Shown here in pieces: positions 1 to 8,616 of a DNA stretch of 64,000 bases. The stretch comes from Candidatus Geocrenenecus huangii (GTDB lineage: Archaea > Thermoproteota > Nitrososphaeria_A > Caldarchaeales > Wolframiiraptoraceae), in NCBI GenBank assembly GCA_023268155.1, contig JALNKM010000001.1, positions 124,001 through 188,000 on the forward strand. The letters are read 5' to 3'. The translations under genes and the position numbers were made by a program. The notes below the pieces were generated by a model. That model had not been told where the DNA came from. It saw nothing but the letters and a program-made list of their open reading frames with translations, and searched no databases. The stretch's first letter is position 1. Each line of letters starts with the position of its first letter.

Positions 1-604
1 CCAACATTTCTTCTCTTCCACACGCGTAAACGATGGCGAAAGACTCTTCTTCTAGAATGTTCTTCATCAACTCTACAACTGTGCCCCTGAATTCCTCTTC
101 CCCATCTTCACTTGAGATAAACGTATTGGAGATACTTCTAAATTCATCGACATAGAATATGTCCGTAGAATTCTTGAACCCTAGCAAGATCTTCAACCTG
201 CATCCCTTCGTACTTAGTTTCTTCGCAAGATAGTGTAATGGTGCTAGACCGTATCCTCCCCCGACTAGTAGACAATTCCTCGATGGATATATTGTGAAAC
301 CTTTTCCGAGAGGACCTCTAAGGAGTATCTTTGACCCTTCTCCAATATTTTGATGAATATATGTTGTGACGGCGCCAACCCTACTAATAACAAATTTCAC
401 AGTCTTCGAAGTATAATCTGCGAAACTGAGGGGTATTTCGCCTACACCCGGTACCCATAACATTGCAAATTGCCCGGGGTCAGGGTCAATTTCTTCTTTT
501 AACACGATAATATATTCTCTAACCTTTTGCGTAAGCCTTCGTACTTTATGCACTTCTCCAATAATGTATCTTGACCGCATTGTATAAGATGGTTCTATTC
601 TCAT
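1..604 (-). CDS. pyrK: Dihydroorotate dehydrogenase electron-transfer subunit PyrK (3' end beyond the window)
   Basis: This is the FAD/Fe-S electron-transfer subunit that passes electrons from dihydroorotate dehydrogenase B, in pyrimidine synthesis. The minus-strand reading frame is open to the window edge. It shows the flavin-binding 'GQFAMLWVPG' region, 'GPLGKGF', the nucleotide-binding glycine run 'LVGGGYGLAPL' and 'VYACGREEM', all in the order expected for PyrK. The C-terminal Fe-S cysteine cluster lies outside the window. I chose ATG at 604; a GTG at 661 with GGAG four bases upstream would add 19 residues and overlap the end of pyrE. It is the third gene of a pyrF-pyrE-pyrK operon, and a pyrD gene probably follows outside the window (inference). 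Confidence 0.85.
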   Translation of the reverse strand, partial: MRIEPSYTMRSRYIIGEVHKVRRLTQKVREYIIVLKEEIDPDPGQFAMLWVPGVGEIPLSFADYTSKTVKFVISRVGAVTTYIHQNIGEGSKILLRGPLGKGFTIYPSRNCLLVGGGYGLAPLHYLAKKLSTKGCRLKILLGFKNSTDIFYVDEFRSISNTFISSEDGEEEFRGTVVELMKNILEEESFAIVYACGREEML

Positions 605-641
605 GAATTTACCACTTATGCCTGTCTCTGTGAAGGGTTTA

Positions 642-1229
642 TCATCTTTTGTGTTCGTCACCTAGCTCCACCTCTTGAAGTCCCGAAGTACGTTCATGTA
701 ACGTGGATAGAACTTCTCTTAGCGTTATTAGGTAATGTAGATTGACGTTAAGTTGTCTCAACCTCTCTCTTGCTCCTTCTTCTCTATCAACTATCACGAA
801 TGCCTCATTTACTACTATGTTGCTCGACCTTAACGTTTCTATGGCTCTGGATATGGAGTTTCCGCTCGTTGAGACGTCATCGACTACGAGAGCTATGTCT
901 CCATTTCTATACTCTCCTTCAACAAGTTTTCTTAACCCATGGTCCTTAGATTCTTTCCTGATGTATATTATCGGCTTCTTCAACTGGAGCCCTATAGCTG
1001 TAGCGAACGGTATTCCTCCAGATTCTACGCCTGCTAAGACGTCAAACTTCATCTTCGCGACAACTTCTATGGAGATTTTGACCAGCTCCATAAACTCAGT
1101 GGGGTGAGAAATAATCCTCCTCATATCTACGTAAACATCGCTTTTAGCACCCGAACTGAGAGTAAATTCTCCGAATCTCACACAATTCGTAGCTATCAGG
1201 ATCTCGGCTAGCCTATCTTTGGAGTACAT
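642..1229 (-). CDS. pyrE: Orotate phosphoribosyltransferase
   Basis: Transfers phosphoribose from PRPP to orotate, giving OMP. The PRPP-binding signature 'ALVVDDVSTSGNSI' is present near residues 113-126, and 'ESGGIPFATAIG' matches the family. Length (about 195 residues) is normal for the archaeal enzyme. I chose ATG at 1229 because GAGG lies nine bases upstream; a TTG at 1238 is an alternative. It overlaps the end of pyrF slightly and is followed directly by pyrK, so translation is probably coupled along the operon. Confidence 0.93.
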   Translation of the reverse strand: MYSKDRLAEILIATNCVRFGEFTLSSGAKSDVYVDMRRIISHPTEFMELVKISIEVVAKMKFDVLAGVESGGIPFATAIGLQLKKPIIYIRKESKDHGLRKLVEGEYRNGDIALVVDDVSTSGNSISRAIETLRSSNIVVNEAFVIVDREEGARERLRQLNVNLHYLITLREVLSTLHERTSGLQEVELGDEHKR

Positions 1230-1944
1230 TTCTCTCAACCTCTACAATCTTCTTTGCAGATAGGGCAGGATCGGGAGACGCTGTTATCGCTCTTCCAATT
1301 ATTTCAAAATCTCCTCCATACCTTAAAGCTTGAGCTACTTCAGCACCCTGAATTACTACGCCGGGGCAAAGTATGGTTTTACGAGGTAATCTGCTCCTAA
1401 CTTCTTGAATATATTGCTTCTTGGTTGCTCCCACTATAACTCCATCTAGCTTGGAGTTCGAGGCTTCTTTAAGTAAGTCTTCGAAATTTTTCTCAAAGAT
1501 TATTGCTTCAGGGTGGCTCATCATCAATATTCCGAATAGATTGATAGAGTCTCCAATCATATTCGTTAAGCTCCCCTGGAATAAGTGGATCGTTGCACCA
1601 TCGAACCCTAATCTTTCAAGAAGTCTTAAAGTAAACTTATTTACTTCGGGTATGTCTCCAAGCTTGAAGTCGGATAAAAAGTAGAATTCTTCCTTAAAAT
1701 TCTGAATTAATTCTTTTAGGCTATCAACCCCTAGATTTAACGAGAGTGGGAATCCTATCTTTACTCCTACAACATACTCTTTTAATCTCTCTAGTAGCGA
1801 GAAGCATTTACCCAATATTTCTCTAGGTTCAGCTCTGAGAGAAGAATCGTCAAGGAGATCTAACGCGAGAATCAACCGACTTTGCTTATCTTGCGCAAAT
1901 CTCCATAATCTTAAAGGAGCCTTGCCTTCAAGGCAGTAACCCAC
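1213..1944 (-). CDS. pyrF: Orotidine-5'-phosphate decarboxylase
   Basis: Decarboxylates OMP to UMP, the last step of de novo UMP synthesis. The catalytic set of the family can be read: Asp in 'LALDL' (about residue 29), Lys in 'VKIGF' (about 62) and the 'DFKLGD' motif (92-97), followed by 'PGVVIQGAEV' and 'GRAI' phosphate-binding elements. The start is GTG at 1944; a TATA-like element (about 1975-1985, read on the minus strand) lies close enough for a leaderless transcript. The first 20 residues before the TIM barrel are not typical, so the true start could be further in. First gene of pyrF-pyrE-pyrK. Confidence 0.9.
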   Translation of the reverse strand: MGYCLEGKAPLRLWRFAQDKQSRLILALDLLDDSSLRAEPREILGKCFSLLERLKEYVVGVKIGFPLSLNLGVDSLKELIQNFKEEFYFLSDFKLGDIPEVNKFTLRLLERLGFDGATIHLFQGSLTNMIGDSINLFGILMMSHPEAIIFEKNFEDLLKEASNSKLDGVIVGATKKQYIQEVRSRLPRKTILCPGVVIQGAEVAQALRYGGDFEIIGRAITASPDPALSAKKIVEVERNVLQR

Positions 1945-2168
1945 AAAACCCTTCTCAGACTATGATAGTCCACCATATAAATATTGAGAATTCTTCACAT
2001 TAGGTAAATAAGGAAAAAGTCATCAAAGTAAAATTGAGAGAAAAAGCTTGGCCAATCCATTCTTACAATCGTTCTAGCCCAGAAACAAGTTAGAATAGAA
2101 TCAATCTAGATAATTTAAATAGTCTAGGTAAGGAATAGGAATTAGGTGGAACTCTACAAACGGTGAAG

Positions 2169-2259
2169 GGGCCCGTGGCCTAGAATGGATATGGCGCCGG
2201 CCTGCGGTGAAGAAATCGGAGAAAGCCGGAGGACGGGGGTTCAAGTCCCCCCGGGCCCA
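2169..2259 (+). tRNA. tRNA-Arg (anticodon GCG) with an anticodon-loop intron
   Basis: Acceptor stem 2169-2175 pairs perfectly with 2252-2258. The T arm is five G plus TTCAAGT plus five C (2235-2251). The anticodon stem CCGGC/GCCGG (2197-2201/2225-2229) encloses a loop with anticodon GCG at 2204-2206. About 16 extra bases (roughly 2208-2223) after position 37 form a canonical-site intron. CCA is not encoded. Confidence 0.92.
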
Positions 2260-2640
2260 TGAAAGACCTCGTATTACCCATGCATTGAATATTCGAGCCT
2301 TAAGTAATAAGAGTCCATCAAAATTGTTGATAGGAGATTTATGCCTTGGTGAAGAACTTGGAGTGAAGAGTTAGTCGCCGAGAGGATAAAAAGAAACTTG
2401 CTCATTATGGTGTTGACTTTTGGGATATTAATGACCTGGTGAAAATATTAAGCAGAGTATAGAAGTTTGGATGCAATATAATAGAACTTCACGGAACCCG
2501 TACCCTCCCCCGTTGCCAGAATGCTACTTGATGCTGGGATTATATAGAGTTCTCACTGCTGAACGATAGCAGATTTAGAAGTAGAAGAAAATAGTCAAAC
2601 ACAATGAAGTAATTGTTCGAGGATAGACCGTTCAATGAAG
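2260..2640. other. Intergenic stretch without a recognisable gene
   Basis: About 380 bases between tRNA-Arg and tRNA-Pro. I find no intact reading frame of note. Short frames broken by stops (for example around 2480-2570, with a proline-rich 'YPPPLPE' string) could be a decayed gene, but nothing is recognisable enough to name. Confidence 0.4.
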
Positions 2641-2715
2641 TGGGGCCGCTGGGATTTGAACCCAGGACCACGCGGGCCCGAGCCGCGTATCATAGCCATG
2701 CTAGACCACGGCCCC
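2641..2715 (-). tRNA. tRNA-Pro (anticodon CGG), no intron
   Basis: Read on the minus strand: acceptor GGGGCCG/CGGCCCC (2709-2715 with 2642-2648), anticodon stem CGCGG/CCGCG enclosing the loop CTCGGGC with anticodon CGG, and T arm CTGGG-TTCAAAT-CCCAG. At 75 bases it is intronless, unlike the two tRNAs on either side. Confidence 0.92.
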
Positions 2716-2895
2716 ACCTTTACCCATTAATCTTTAATGCGTAATAGCAGTTATTAGATTTTGACAGGTAGAGAAAACTACCTCTGCTTTAAGCTTACTT
2801 TTCAATCCTTGCAGAACAGTTACACTGGGCTGCTTATAGGTTAGAGGAAATTAAACATAAAAATGAGGATGTTCAGTCTGGATATTGTAGGTCGA

Positions 2896-3000
2896 GCCCC
2901 GGTAGCTCAGCGGGTAGAGCGGCGGCCTTGTAACATTCGTAAAACATTGTTGTTTTCGTGGGAAAGCCGCAGGTCGCGGGTTCAAATCCCGCCCGGGGCT
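2896..3000 (+). tRNA. tRNA-Thr (anticodon TGT) with an anticodon-loop intron
   Basis: Acceptor GCCCCGG/CCGGGGC (2896-2902/2993-2999), D arm GCTC/GAGC, anticodon stem GCGGC/GCCGC (2922-2926/2966-2970) and T arm GCGGG-TTCAAAT-CCCGC. Anticodon TGT is at 2929-2931. About 32 extra bases (roughly 2933-2964) after position 37 form the intron. Confidence 0.92.
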
Positions 3001-3050
3001 ATAACGGCATTAGTTTATAGGTTATAGTGGTATCTGAGGTGTTGAAGCTA

Positions 3051-3563
3051 TTACTTCTTTAACTTTGAAACCTTGGTTAGAATGCTCCTCAAGTGCGTTA
3101 CGATCTCATCTGCAGATTGTCTAACTACTGGTGTCAGCTCTTCTCCAATGCTTGTATCTTCGGGGATTATGCCAAGAAGATAAGAGTTTTCTAATTGTGA
3201 TTTAGCTTCAAGTATGAACTTTAAGGATATGTTGTGGGTATCGAGGATGTAGCTTTCAACTTTCTTGAACTCCGTAAAGATTATTGCTCCAGGTGCCCCC
3301 TCTACTTTCACCGCATCGATCACTAGAATCTTGCTCGACTTCGGAATCTTGTCTAATTTTCTTTCAATAACGGTTGAGGCGGGATGTATGTGAATATACT
3401 TGGGTTTCTCTTTAATAGTTTTCAATAAGTTAGAGATTATGTATAACCCTACACCGTCATCTCTTCTAAGAACGTTTCCATACCCAAATACGTGTAGAGG
3501 ATTCTCTTCATCACAGTTCTCCAATATACTTTCAACGTACTTTATCCATTCTAGATTCTCCAT
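3051..3563 (-). CDS. Hydrogenase-maturation-type endopeptidase (peptidase M52, HycI-like)
   Basis: Members of this family clip the C-terminal tail of NiFe-hydrogenase large subunits after nickel insertion. The metal-contact motifs are all here: 'GYGNVLRRDDGVG' at residues 27-39, 'VIDAV' near residue 85 and 'DTHNISL' near 119. Length (170) is normal for the HycI branch. No hydrogenase subunit lies in the window, and the nuoD gene at 32837-34057 lacks both nickel-binding CxxC motifs, so the substrate is not visible here. It may serve a hydrogenase encoded elsewhere or another large-subunit-like protein. Confidence 0.8.
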   Translation of the reverse strand: MENLEWIKYVESILENCDEENPLHVFGYGNVLRRDDGVGLYIISNLLKTIKEKPKYIHIHPASTVIERKLDKIPKSSKILVIDAVKVEGAPGAIIFTEFKKVESYILDTHNISLKFILEAKSQLENSYLLGIIPEDTSIGEELTPVVRQSADEIVTHLRSILTKVSKLKK

Positions 3564-3663
3564 TCTATAATAGACTCTCTAAATTCTTATATTAATCGAT
3601 TACATATTGTCGCGTTGATGTTGCGACTTAGGGCTATCCGCCTACTATGATCGAAGAAGAGGT

Positions 3664-4953
3664 CTAGAAATAGTCTTCAAGTTTTCTTGTTCCCGCCTGC
3701 TTCTCCTCCTGATGCTTAGGTTCTATCATTAGCCTCCCGTACACCCCATCATATCCAGGAACGATCTTTATCCTCCCTTGCCTCATGGATGATATTAATT
3801 CAGCAAGTCTTCTTCCACCAGCTTTCTCTATTTCCTCTTCACTTGTCTCTAGAAGTATCTTAAACTCATTGCTGAAAGCATTGACAAGCTTCTCATATAC
3901 ACTCCACACCTTCTTGCTATTAAGCTTGGATTCATCATCAACTTCTATTCCCATGCTTAAAGCGATTAATTCTTGTAGAGGAACCAAATGTACGTAGTTT
4001 ATCTTGTTCGCCGGGAGGTATCCTCTAGGCCTATCTGCAAGTTCTTCAACACGGTCATCTACTCCTTTAGTAAGCTTTCTACCACACACTGGACATTTGT
4101 AGTTTAGTCTTCTCGCTTCCAGAGGATCTAGTGGACCGTAACCACAATTTCTATGTCCGCTCCAATGATACTTACCGTATTCTGGAGGAACCTCTATAGT
4201 CATGAGTATCTTTTCGGGATCTTTATTCTTTATAGCTTCAAGTATCTCGCTGTAGCTTGGCTTAGAGAGATTGAATACTACCGCTTCTCTTCCAAGCCTA
4301 TACGGGTAAGGACTATGAGAATCGCTGAAGCTTAGAAGAGTATAATAGTCAAGCCAGCTTACTCTCCAGTTCATTGGGGGATCACTGCTTAAACCTGTCT
4401 CGATAGCATAGATGTATTTCACCATATCTTGATAGCATTCTCTAATGTGGTTTACGCCGCTGAATGCTCCTAGCATACTCCACCAAGGCGTCCAGGCGTG
4501 TGCTGGAAAAACTATATTCGACTTATCTACCTCGATTACAATCTCGACCAGCTCGGCAGGGTTCATGTTAAGGATTGGTCTACCATCAGATTCTACGTCT
4601 CCATAACTTCTCAGAATCTCGGACAGCTGCCTAGCTATCTCTAGATGCGGCATGAGGATTACATGATGTATTCTTCTAGACTTTCCGTTAAACTGATGTA
4701 TAGTAGCAACCTCCACCTGTATAATGAAATATGTTTTTTCATATTTCCTAGAAACATATAACCCATCACCGATGTATTCCAATTCTCTTTCTAACTCCTT
4801 CAACCATTTTGGATGAAGAGCGTCTCCTGTACCTACTATATCTAAACCTTTTATTCTAGCAAAATCAACAAGTTCGGAAATATTCATTCTCTGAGATGTG
4901 GCCCCAGAATACTTACTATGGAGGTGGAGGTCCGCTATGAGCTCCATATCCAT
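3664..4953 (-). CDS. endoQ: Endonuclease Q (PHP-domain nuclease for deaminated DNA bases)
   Basis: EndoQ nicks DNA 5' of uracil, hypoxanthine and AP sites. The N-terminal PHP domain has the metal-binding 'DLHLHS' (residues 8-13), 'GTGDALHP' (41-48), 'HAWTPWW' and 'FSDSHSPYP'. A zinc-finger-like segment ('HRNCGYG' then 'CPVCGRKL') follows around residues 270-300, then a helical C-terminal part. The last eight residues, TRKLEDYF (422-429), resemble a PCNA-interacting peptide, in line with reports that EndoQ is stimulated by PCNA. Length (429) matches the archaeal family. The gene stands alone, next to an AbrB-type regulator. Confidence 0.87.
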   Translation of the reverse strand: MDMELIADLHLHSKYSGATSQRMNISELVDFARIKGLDIVGTGDALHPKWLKELERELEYIGDGLYVSRKYEKTYFIIQVEVATIHQFNGKSRRIHHVILMPHLEIARQLSEILRSYGDVESDGRPILNMNPAELVEIVIEVDKSNIVFPAHAWTPWWSMLGAFSGVNHIRECYQDMVKYIYAIETGLSSDPPMNWRVSWLDYYTLLSFSDSHSPYPYRLGREAVVFNLSKPSYSEILEAIKNKDPEKILMTIEVPPEYGKYHWSGHRNCGYGPLDPLEARRLNYKCPVCGRKLTKGVDDRVEELADRPRGYLPANKINYVHLVPLQELIALSMGIEVDDESKLNSKKVWSVYEKLVNAFSNEFKILLETSEEEIEKAGGRRLAELISSMRQGRIKIVPGYDGVYGRLMIEPKHQEEKQAGTRKLEDYF

Positions 4954-4981
4954 GAATGATTTAATCCGGCTTTAGATAAAA

Positions 4982-5557
4982 TTATAACTCCCACCGCCAT
5001 CTGATTATTTCAGTAATCTTATATGAGGCCTTCGAGATCGTTGCAGGGTCAATACTCTTCCTTTCAACTATTTTCTCTATAATTTCTTTTTCTAGTACCT
5101 TAAATCCTTCAAGCCTAAGCTTGAATTCTATGGATGAAGCAGATTCTTCTACTTCTTCTCTAGTCTTTGGTCTCGTCACCCCCCTATCCGTTAATGCCCC
5201 AAAATATAATTCAACATCTACAATAGATGAGTTGACCTGCTTAAACTTGACATCTGTTAAAGAATAGGTTTCCTGAAATTCCTTAATTGTCGAACCGAAT
5301 CTCTCGAAGCTTCCACTCGAGACATCAACCCTCATCCTCACAACTAGTACTTTCTCATGAATTATGAAGTATCCCAGGTATACTTGTAGTCCTCCTTCAA
5401 ACTCTGGTCTCTTCCTACCTATCCCATATATTATGAATTCTTGACCCTCTCTGAGGAGGAGTCTTTGTGAGAGTTCTGACGGAATAGTGATTACGAGACT
5501 ATTCCCACTTCTTCTTATAGCTCCCCTGAATACTACGCTATCTTCAACCCAATCCAT
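4982..5557 (-). CDS. AbrB/SpoVT-like DNA-binding protein with an extra C-terminal domain
   Basis: The first ~45 residues ('FRGAIRRSGNSLVITIPSEL' and 'REGQEFIIYGIG') form a swapped-hairpin AbrB fold, as in archaeal regulators and antitoxin-like proteins. The remaining ~145 residues are a soluble alpha/beta region I do not recognise. I placed the start at ATG 5557 rather than the longer frame at 5641, because the extra residues have no similarity to the domain and GAGAGGT lies about ten bases before 5557. It is divergent from the membrane-anchored winged-helix gene at 5684, and the two share a ~125-base promoter region. Function inferred as transcriptional regulator. Confidence 0.7.
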   Translation of the reverse strand: MDWVEDSVVFRGAIRRSGNSLVITIPSELSQRLLLREGQEFIIYGIGRKRPEFEGGLQVYLGYFIIHEKVLVVRMRVDVSSGSFERFGSTIKEFQETYSLTDVKFKQVNSSIVDVELYFGALTDRGVTRPKTREEVEESASSIEFKLRLEGFKVLEKEIIEKIVERKSIDPATISKASYKITEIIRWRWEL

Positions 5558-5683
5558 CTTCCAATATACCTCTCTCAGAGATATTAATAAAAAAGATATA
5601 TTTAAGCTCAGCAACGTAGTGGGAATATGTCTTGAACGCAATAGTCAAGTTTAAAATTTAGAATATATTTTTCTGTTCAGAGA

Positions 5684-6625
5684 GTGGAAGCTTTGTCTCT
5701 AGGCTCTATGGATTCAAGTAGTGAAGATGAACTTGTCTGGCTTCTTAGACATAAGACTAGGAGGAGAATAATATTGGCCATCGGGGATTCTGGAAGGATA
5801 AGCGCGACCACATTAAGAGATATGCTAAAGATAAGCACCGGCTCTCTGTACTACAATCTTAGACAGTTAAAAGACTTCGTTACACAGGATGAAGATAGAA
5901 ACTATGTCTTGACAGAAGAGGGTGAAAGAGTCTACAAGGTTTTGAAAGAAGGTGGCGTTCTTTCTCCAGATCTATTGAGGCCGAAGCCTCCTAGCAGGCT
6001 CATGAAGATTATCACTAATATTTTCTTTCCTATCTGGTTGTTTTCACCATTGTATGAGAATACTGGTCTAAGAATTATAACATCCTCTCTCTCAATAATA
6101 GTAAGCGCATTTCTACTTATCTATACAAGAACTTCTCCACTAATCTTGAATATTTATGATTCTCCGCCGAATATCTATGAGATCATTTCCAAATATCTTG
6201 GGAATCTGGCCATACTCTACCTTTCCCTAACGTTCATCTCGCTACTAGCCTCTGGGCGATTATTCCACTTTAAGAAAACTATTAAGAATATAGAGGATAC
6301 AAAGAGAGAGATCCTGAATTCTCTAAATGATGAATTAAAGTTTTTCCTTTCACTAATAGTCGCACTTATTCCAATACTTCTTTACCCTGGTCTTCTAGCT
6401 TTAGATAAATTCTTTAATCTTAACTTACTACCTCAGCTAGGGACACCTTATTACTATCGTGTGAGAGACTTATACATGATTATAGCTCAATCTCTTAGTC
6501 TTCCTTTCTTGATAGCCCTAGTAGCTTATGGTAGAAGACTTAGCGGAACAACAGCCGCCATCGTTGTACTGCTAGTCTACTTTATATCACATGTAGTAAG
6601 CCAGCTATTGATTATATCCTTCTAG
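5684..6625 (+). CDS. Membrane-anchored winged-helix (ArsR-like) protein
   Basis: Residues ~15-90 form a winged helix ('DELVWLLRHKTRRRIILAIG', 'ISTGSLYYNLRQL', 'YVLTEEGERVYKVL'). They are followed by about five hydrophobic spans (near 129-147, 170-190, 222-242, 263-282 and 288-311), so the DNA-binding domain is tethered to the membrane. Such one-component archaeal regulators are common but mostly uncharacterised. The start given is GTG at 5684, about 26 bases after an AT-rich TATA-like element (5650-5660), consistent with a leaderless mRNA; ATG at 5708 is an alternative. The 3' end overlaps the convergent MFS gene by 21 bases. Confidence 0.75.
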   Translation: MEALSLGSMDSSSEDELVWLLRHKTRRRIILAIGDSGRISATTLRDMLKISTGSLYYNLRQLKDFVTQDEDRNYVLTEEGERVYKVLKEGGVLSPDLLRPKPPSRLMKIITNIFFPIWLFSPLYENTGLRIITSSLSIIVSAFLLIYTRTSPLILNIYDSPPNIYEIISKYLGNLAILYLSLTFISLLASGRLFHFKKTIKNIEDTKREILNSLNDELKFFLSLIVALIPILLYPGLLALDKFFNLNLLPQLGTPYYYRVRDLYMIIAQSLSLPFLIALVAYGRRLSGTTAAIVVLLVYFISHVVSQLLIISF

Positions 6626-7828
6626 CAACGGCTTCTCTTGTCTTCCATATTTGATTAAAACTATGTAACTAGATATGGCGGAGATCTCTAGAAACAATGT
6701 TACCAATATTATGTAGTCTGTCATATTGATTTGGTATAGATAAGAATCTATCAATCCCCCTAGAAGTACTGAGAATCCGATAGCTGTTGATTGTATTCCG
6801 TACGCTATTGGTCTTGAAGAGTAATCAACTATGTCTGCGACGGAGGCCCTCATAACTGTTTCGATGCCACCCATTGATAAACCCAAAAATATAGACGCAA
6901 TATATAATGATGTTCTCTCCACATGCATGAATAAGAAGAATGGTATAGGTATAGCGACAAGAGGGATAAGAAGCAAGGAGAAGACCCTGTATCTATCGTA
7001 GGCCACTCCCATTGGAACAGCGATCAAAGCATCTGTCACCATGGCTATTATGTAAATTAGAGGTATCTCGCTCTGGTTGATTACCCCTAGCTTAACTACA
7101 TCTTGAAGATAATATGATATAAACCCCCAGTAGAGTAAGCCCATGACGGCTGATGTTGAACCTCCCAAGTATAGCCAATAGCTTCTCTTAAGATTCTTCA
7201 AAGTTAAACCAGTCTTCTCGATTCTCGCTGCTATCGGCTTTGGGTAGATAATATATGCATAGCTTATGACTATCATTAATAGTATTGCGGGGATACCTAG
7301 AATGGAGAAACCTAGTTTGAAGCCTAAACCTATCTCGTCTGGATGATATGCTAATAGCACTCCTAGGATTGAAGGGCCAGCTATAGCCCCAACTTGGTCT
7401 ACTACTTCATGTATTCCGAACCCTTTTCCCTTCCCTATTCCTTCAGAGACCTCTGAAATTAATAAATCTCGTACAGGTGCTCTTAACCCTTTACCAATCC
7501 TCTCGATGAAATATAAGATTAGAGCGATAAACCAGTTGTTAGTTAATGCAAGTAAAGGGATAACCAAGTTAACAGAGTAGCCAATATAGATCATGCTCCA
7601 AAATTTCTTAGGGGAGTAGGTCTTCTGCGCAATTACCCCGCCCATCAGCCTCATTAGATAACTCAATACTTCTCCAACAGCTAATAATCCCGCGGCTATA
7701 GTGGGTGCGGCTAGAAAATTCAGATATGCTCCGGAGACCGACCTCGCCCCCTCGTATACTACATCTCCAAGCAGCGAGACTATGCTTAGTGTAATGAATA
7801 CCTTAAGCATTAACTTCTTATCAAACAT
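6605..7828 (-). CDS. Major facilitator superfamily transporter
   Basis: A 407-residue polytopic membrane protein with about twelve hydrophobic segments. The loop 'ERIGKGLRAPVRDLLISE' (about residues 109-126) is the conserved loop seen in a group of MFS proteins related to multidrug and metabolite efflux. The substrate cannot be inferred. It ends inside the convergent winged-helix membrane gene, so the pair could be functionally linked, but only the arrangement suggests this. Confidence 0.8.
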   Translation of the reverse strand: MFDKKLMLKVFITLSIVSLLGDVVYEGARSVSGAYLNFLAAPTIAAGLLAVGEVLSYLMRLMGGVIAQKTYSPKKFWSMIYIGYSVNLVIPLLALTNNWFIALILYFIERIGKGLRAPVRDLLISEVSEGIGKGKGFGIHEVVDQVGAIAGPSILGVLLAYHPDEIGLGFKLGFSILGIPAILLMIVISYAYIIYPKPIAARIEKTGLTLKNLKRSYWLYLGGSTSAVMGLLYWGFISYYLQDVVKLGVINQSEIPLIYIIAMVTDALIAVPMGVAYDRYRVFSLLLIPLVAIPIPFFLFMHVERTSLYIASIFLGLSMGGIETVMRASVADIVDYSSRPIAYGIQSTAIGFSVLLGGLIDSYLYQINMTDYIILVTLFLEISAISSYIVLIKYGRQEKPLLEGYNQ

Positions 7829-8304
7829 CTAATCCACACTACTCAAATCTTCACGCTACGGTACGTTTATTTATTTTCTTATTATTATACCTTCTATACT
7901 TACTTTCTCAGGTCGAGAACTTTTCACTTCCTACCTATGAATATTTCCTCGAATATTCTTTTCCCAACTGTCCTCTTATTCCTGTCCTTCTTATTTATTT
8001 CCCAGTTACGCTATCCTCAGTAAAAATAGTTATCAAATTATTTTACAAAGCATAATCGATAAATTAGTCTGAACGGCTAGAGCCTAATCATATGGAGAGG
8101 TCTAGGGCCACAGCTTAGAGGTCTTGAACCTCTCTACACATCTTTAGGATGTTTCCAGAGAATGGTTTTAATACATTACTGATGAACATGCATGATTTTC
8201 TGAGATGAATAGGTTCGAATCTGTATCTAGCTGCTTTATAGGTACGAGGCCTATCTTCTAGGTAATACTTAAAAATAGGTAAAAACGTTCTCTATACGAT
8301 AACC
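7829..8304. other. Intergenic region; small inverted repeats and the L12 promoter
   Basis: 476 bases with no credible coding frame. It contains a perfect hairpin AGAGGT-CTTGA-ACCTCT (8117-8133), preceded by GGAGAGGT (about 8095-8102) that could pair with the same arm. Around 8180-8210 there are C-box-like and D-box-like strings that do not make a complete C/D sRNA. The right end carries the L12 TATA element. A small RNA is possible but not established. Confidence 0.35.
8267..8277 (+). promoter_or_regulatory. TATA-like element of rpl12
   Basis: The sequence acttaaaaata is centred about 33 bases before the L12 ATG (8305). This would place transcription start only a few bases before the codon, giving a nearly leaderless mRNA. 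Confidence 0.5.
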
Positions 8305-8616
8305 ATGGAGTATGTTTATGCTGCTCTTCTACTTCATAAAGCTGGGAAACAAATCAATGAAGAAAATCTAAGGAAAGTCCTAGTAGCTGCGGGGATAACG
8401 CCTGACGAGGTAAGAGTAAAATCACTAGTAGCCGCAATCTCTGAAGTAAATATAGATGAGGTGTTGAAGTCTGCGACGGCTATGCCTGTTGCCGTAGCTC
8501 CAACAGCGCCTGCACCTACCACTACGACTGAAGCTAAACCCGTTGAGGAGAAGAAGAAAGAAGAAAAGAAAGAAGAGGAAGAGGCATTAGCTGGACTGAG
8601 CGCATTATTTGGTTAA
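8305..8616 (+). CDS. rpl12: Ribosomal protein L12 (P1-type stalk protein)
   Basis: The acidic stalk protein of the large subunit, which recruits translation factors. The 103 residues show the N-terminal helical dimerisation domain ('[20 protein letters not shown]'), an Ala/Pro/Thr hinge (about 60-75), a Lys/Glu-rich charged segment and the conserved C-terminal factor-binding tail '[10 protein letters not shown]'. It stands at the head of L12-alaS on the plus strand, whereas its partner L10 is encoded on the minus strand beyond alaS. The usual L10-L12 adjacency is therefore broken by an inversion. Confidence 0.96.
   Translation: MEYVYAALLLHKAGKQINEENLRKVLVAAGITPDEVRVKSLVAAISEVNIDEVLKSATAMPVAVAPTAPAPTTTTEAKPVEEKKKEEKKEEEEALAGLSALFG

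Noticed and set aside
2480-2600. Remnant of a HEPN-type protein (string with YPPPLPE)
   Set aside because: The frame is full of stops and the similarity is too short to support any family.
8183-8230. C/D box guide RNA
   Set aside because: Box C starts with the wrong base, D' and C' overlap and no final D box is found.
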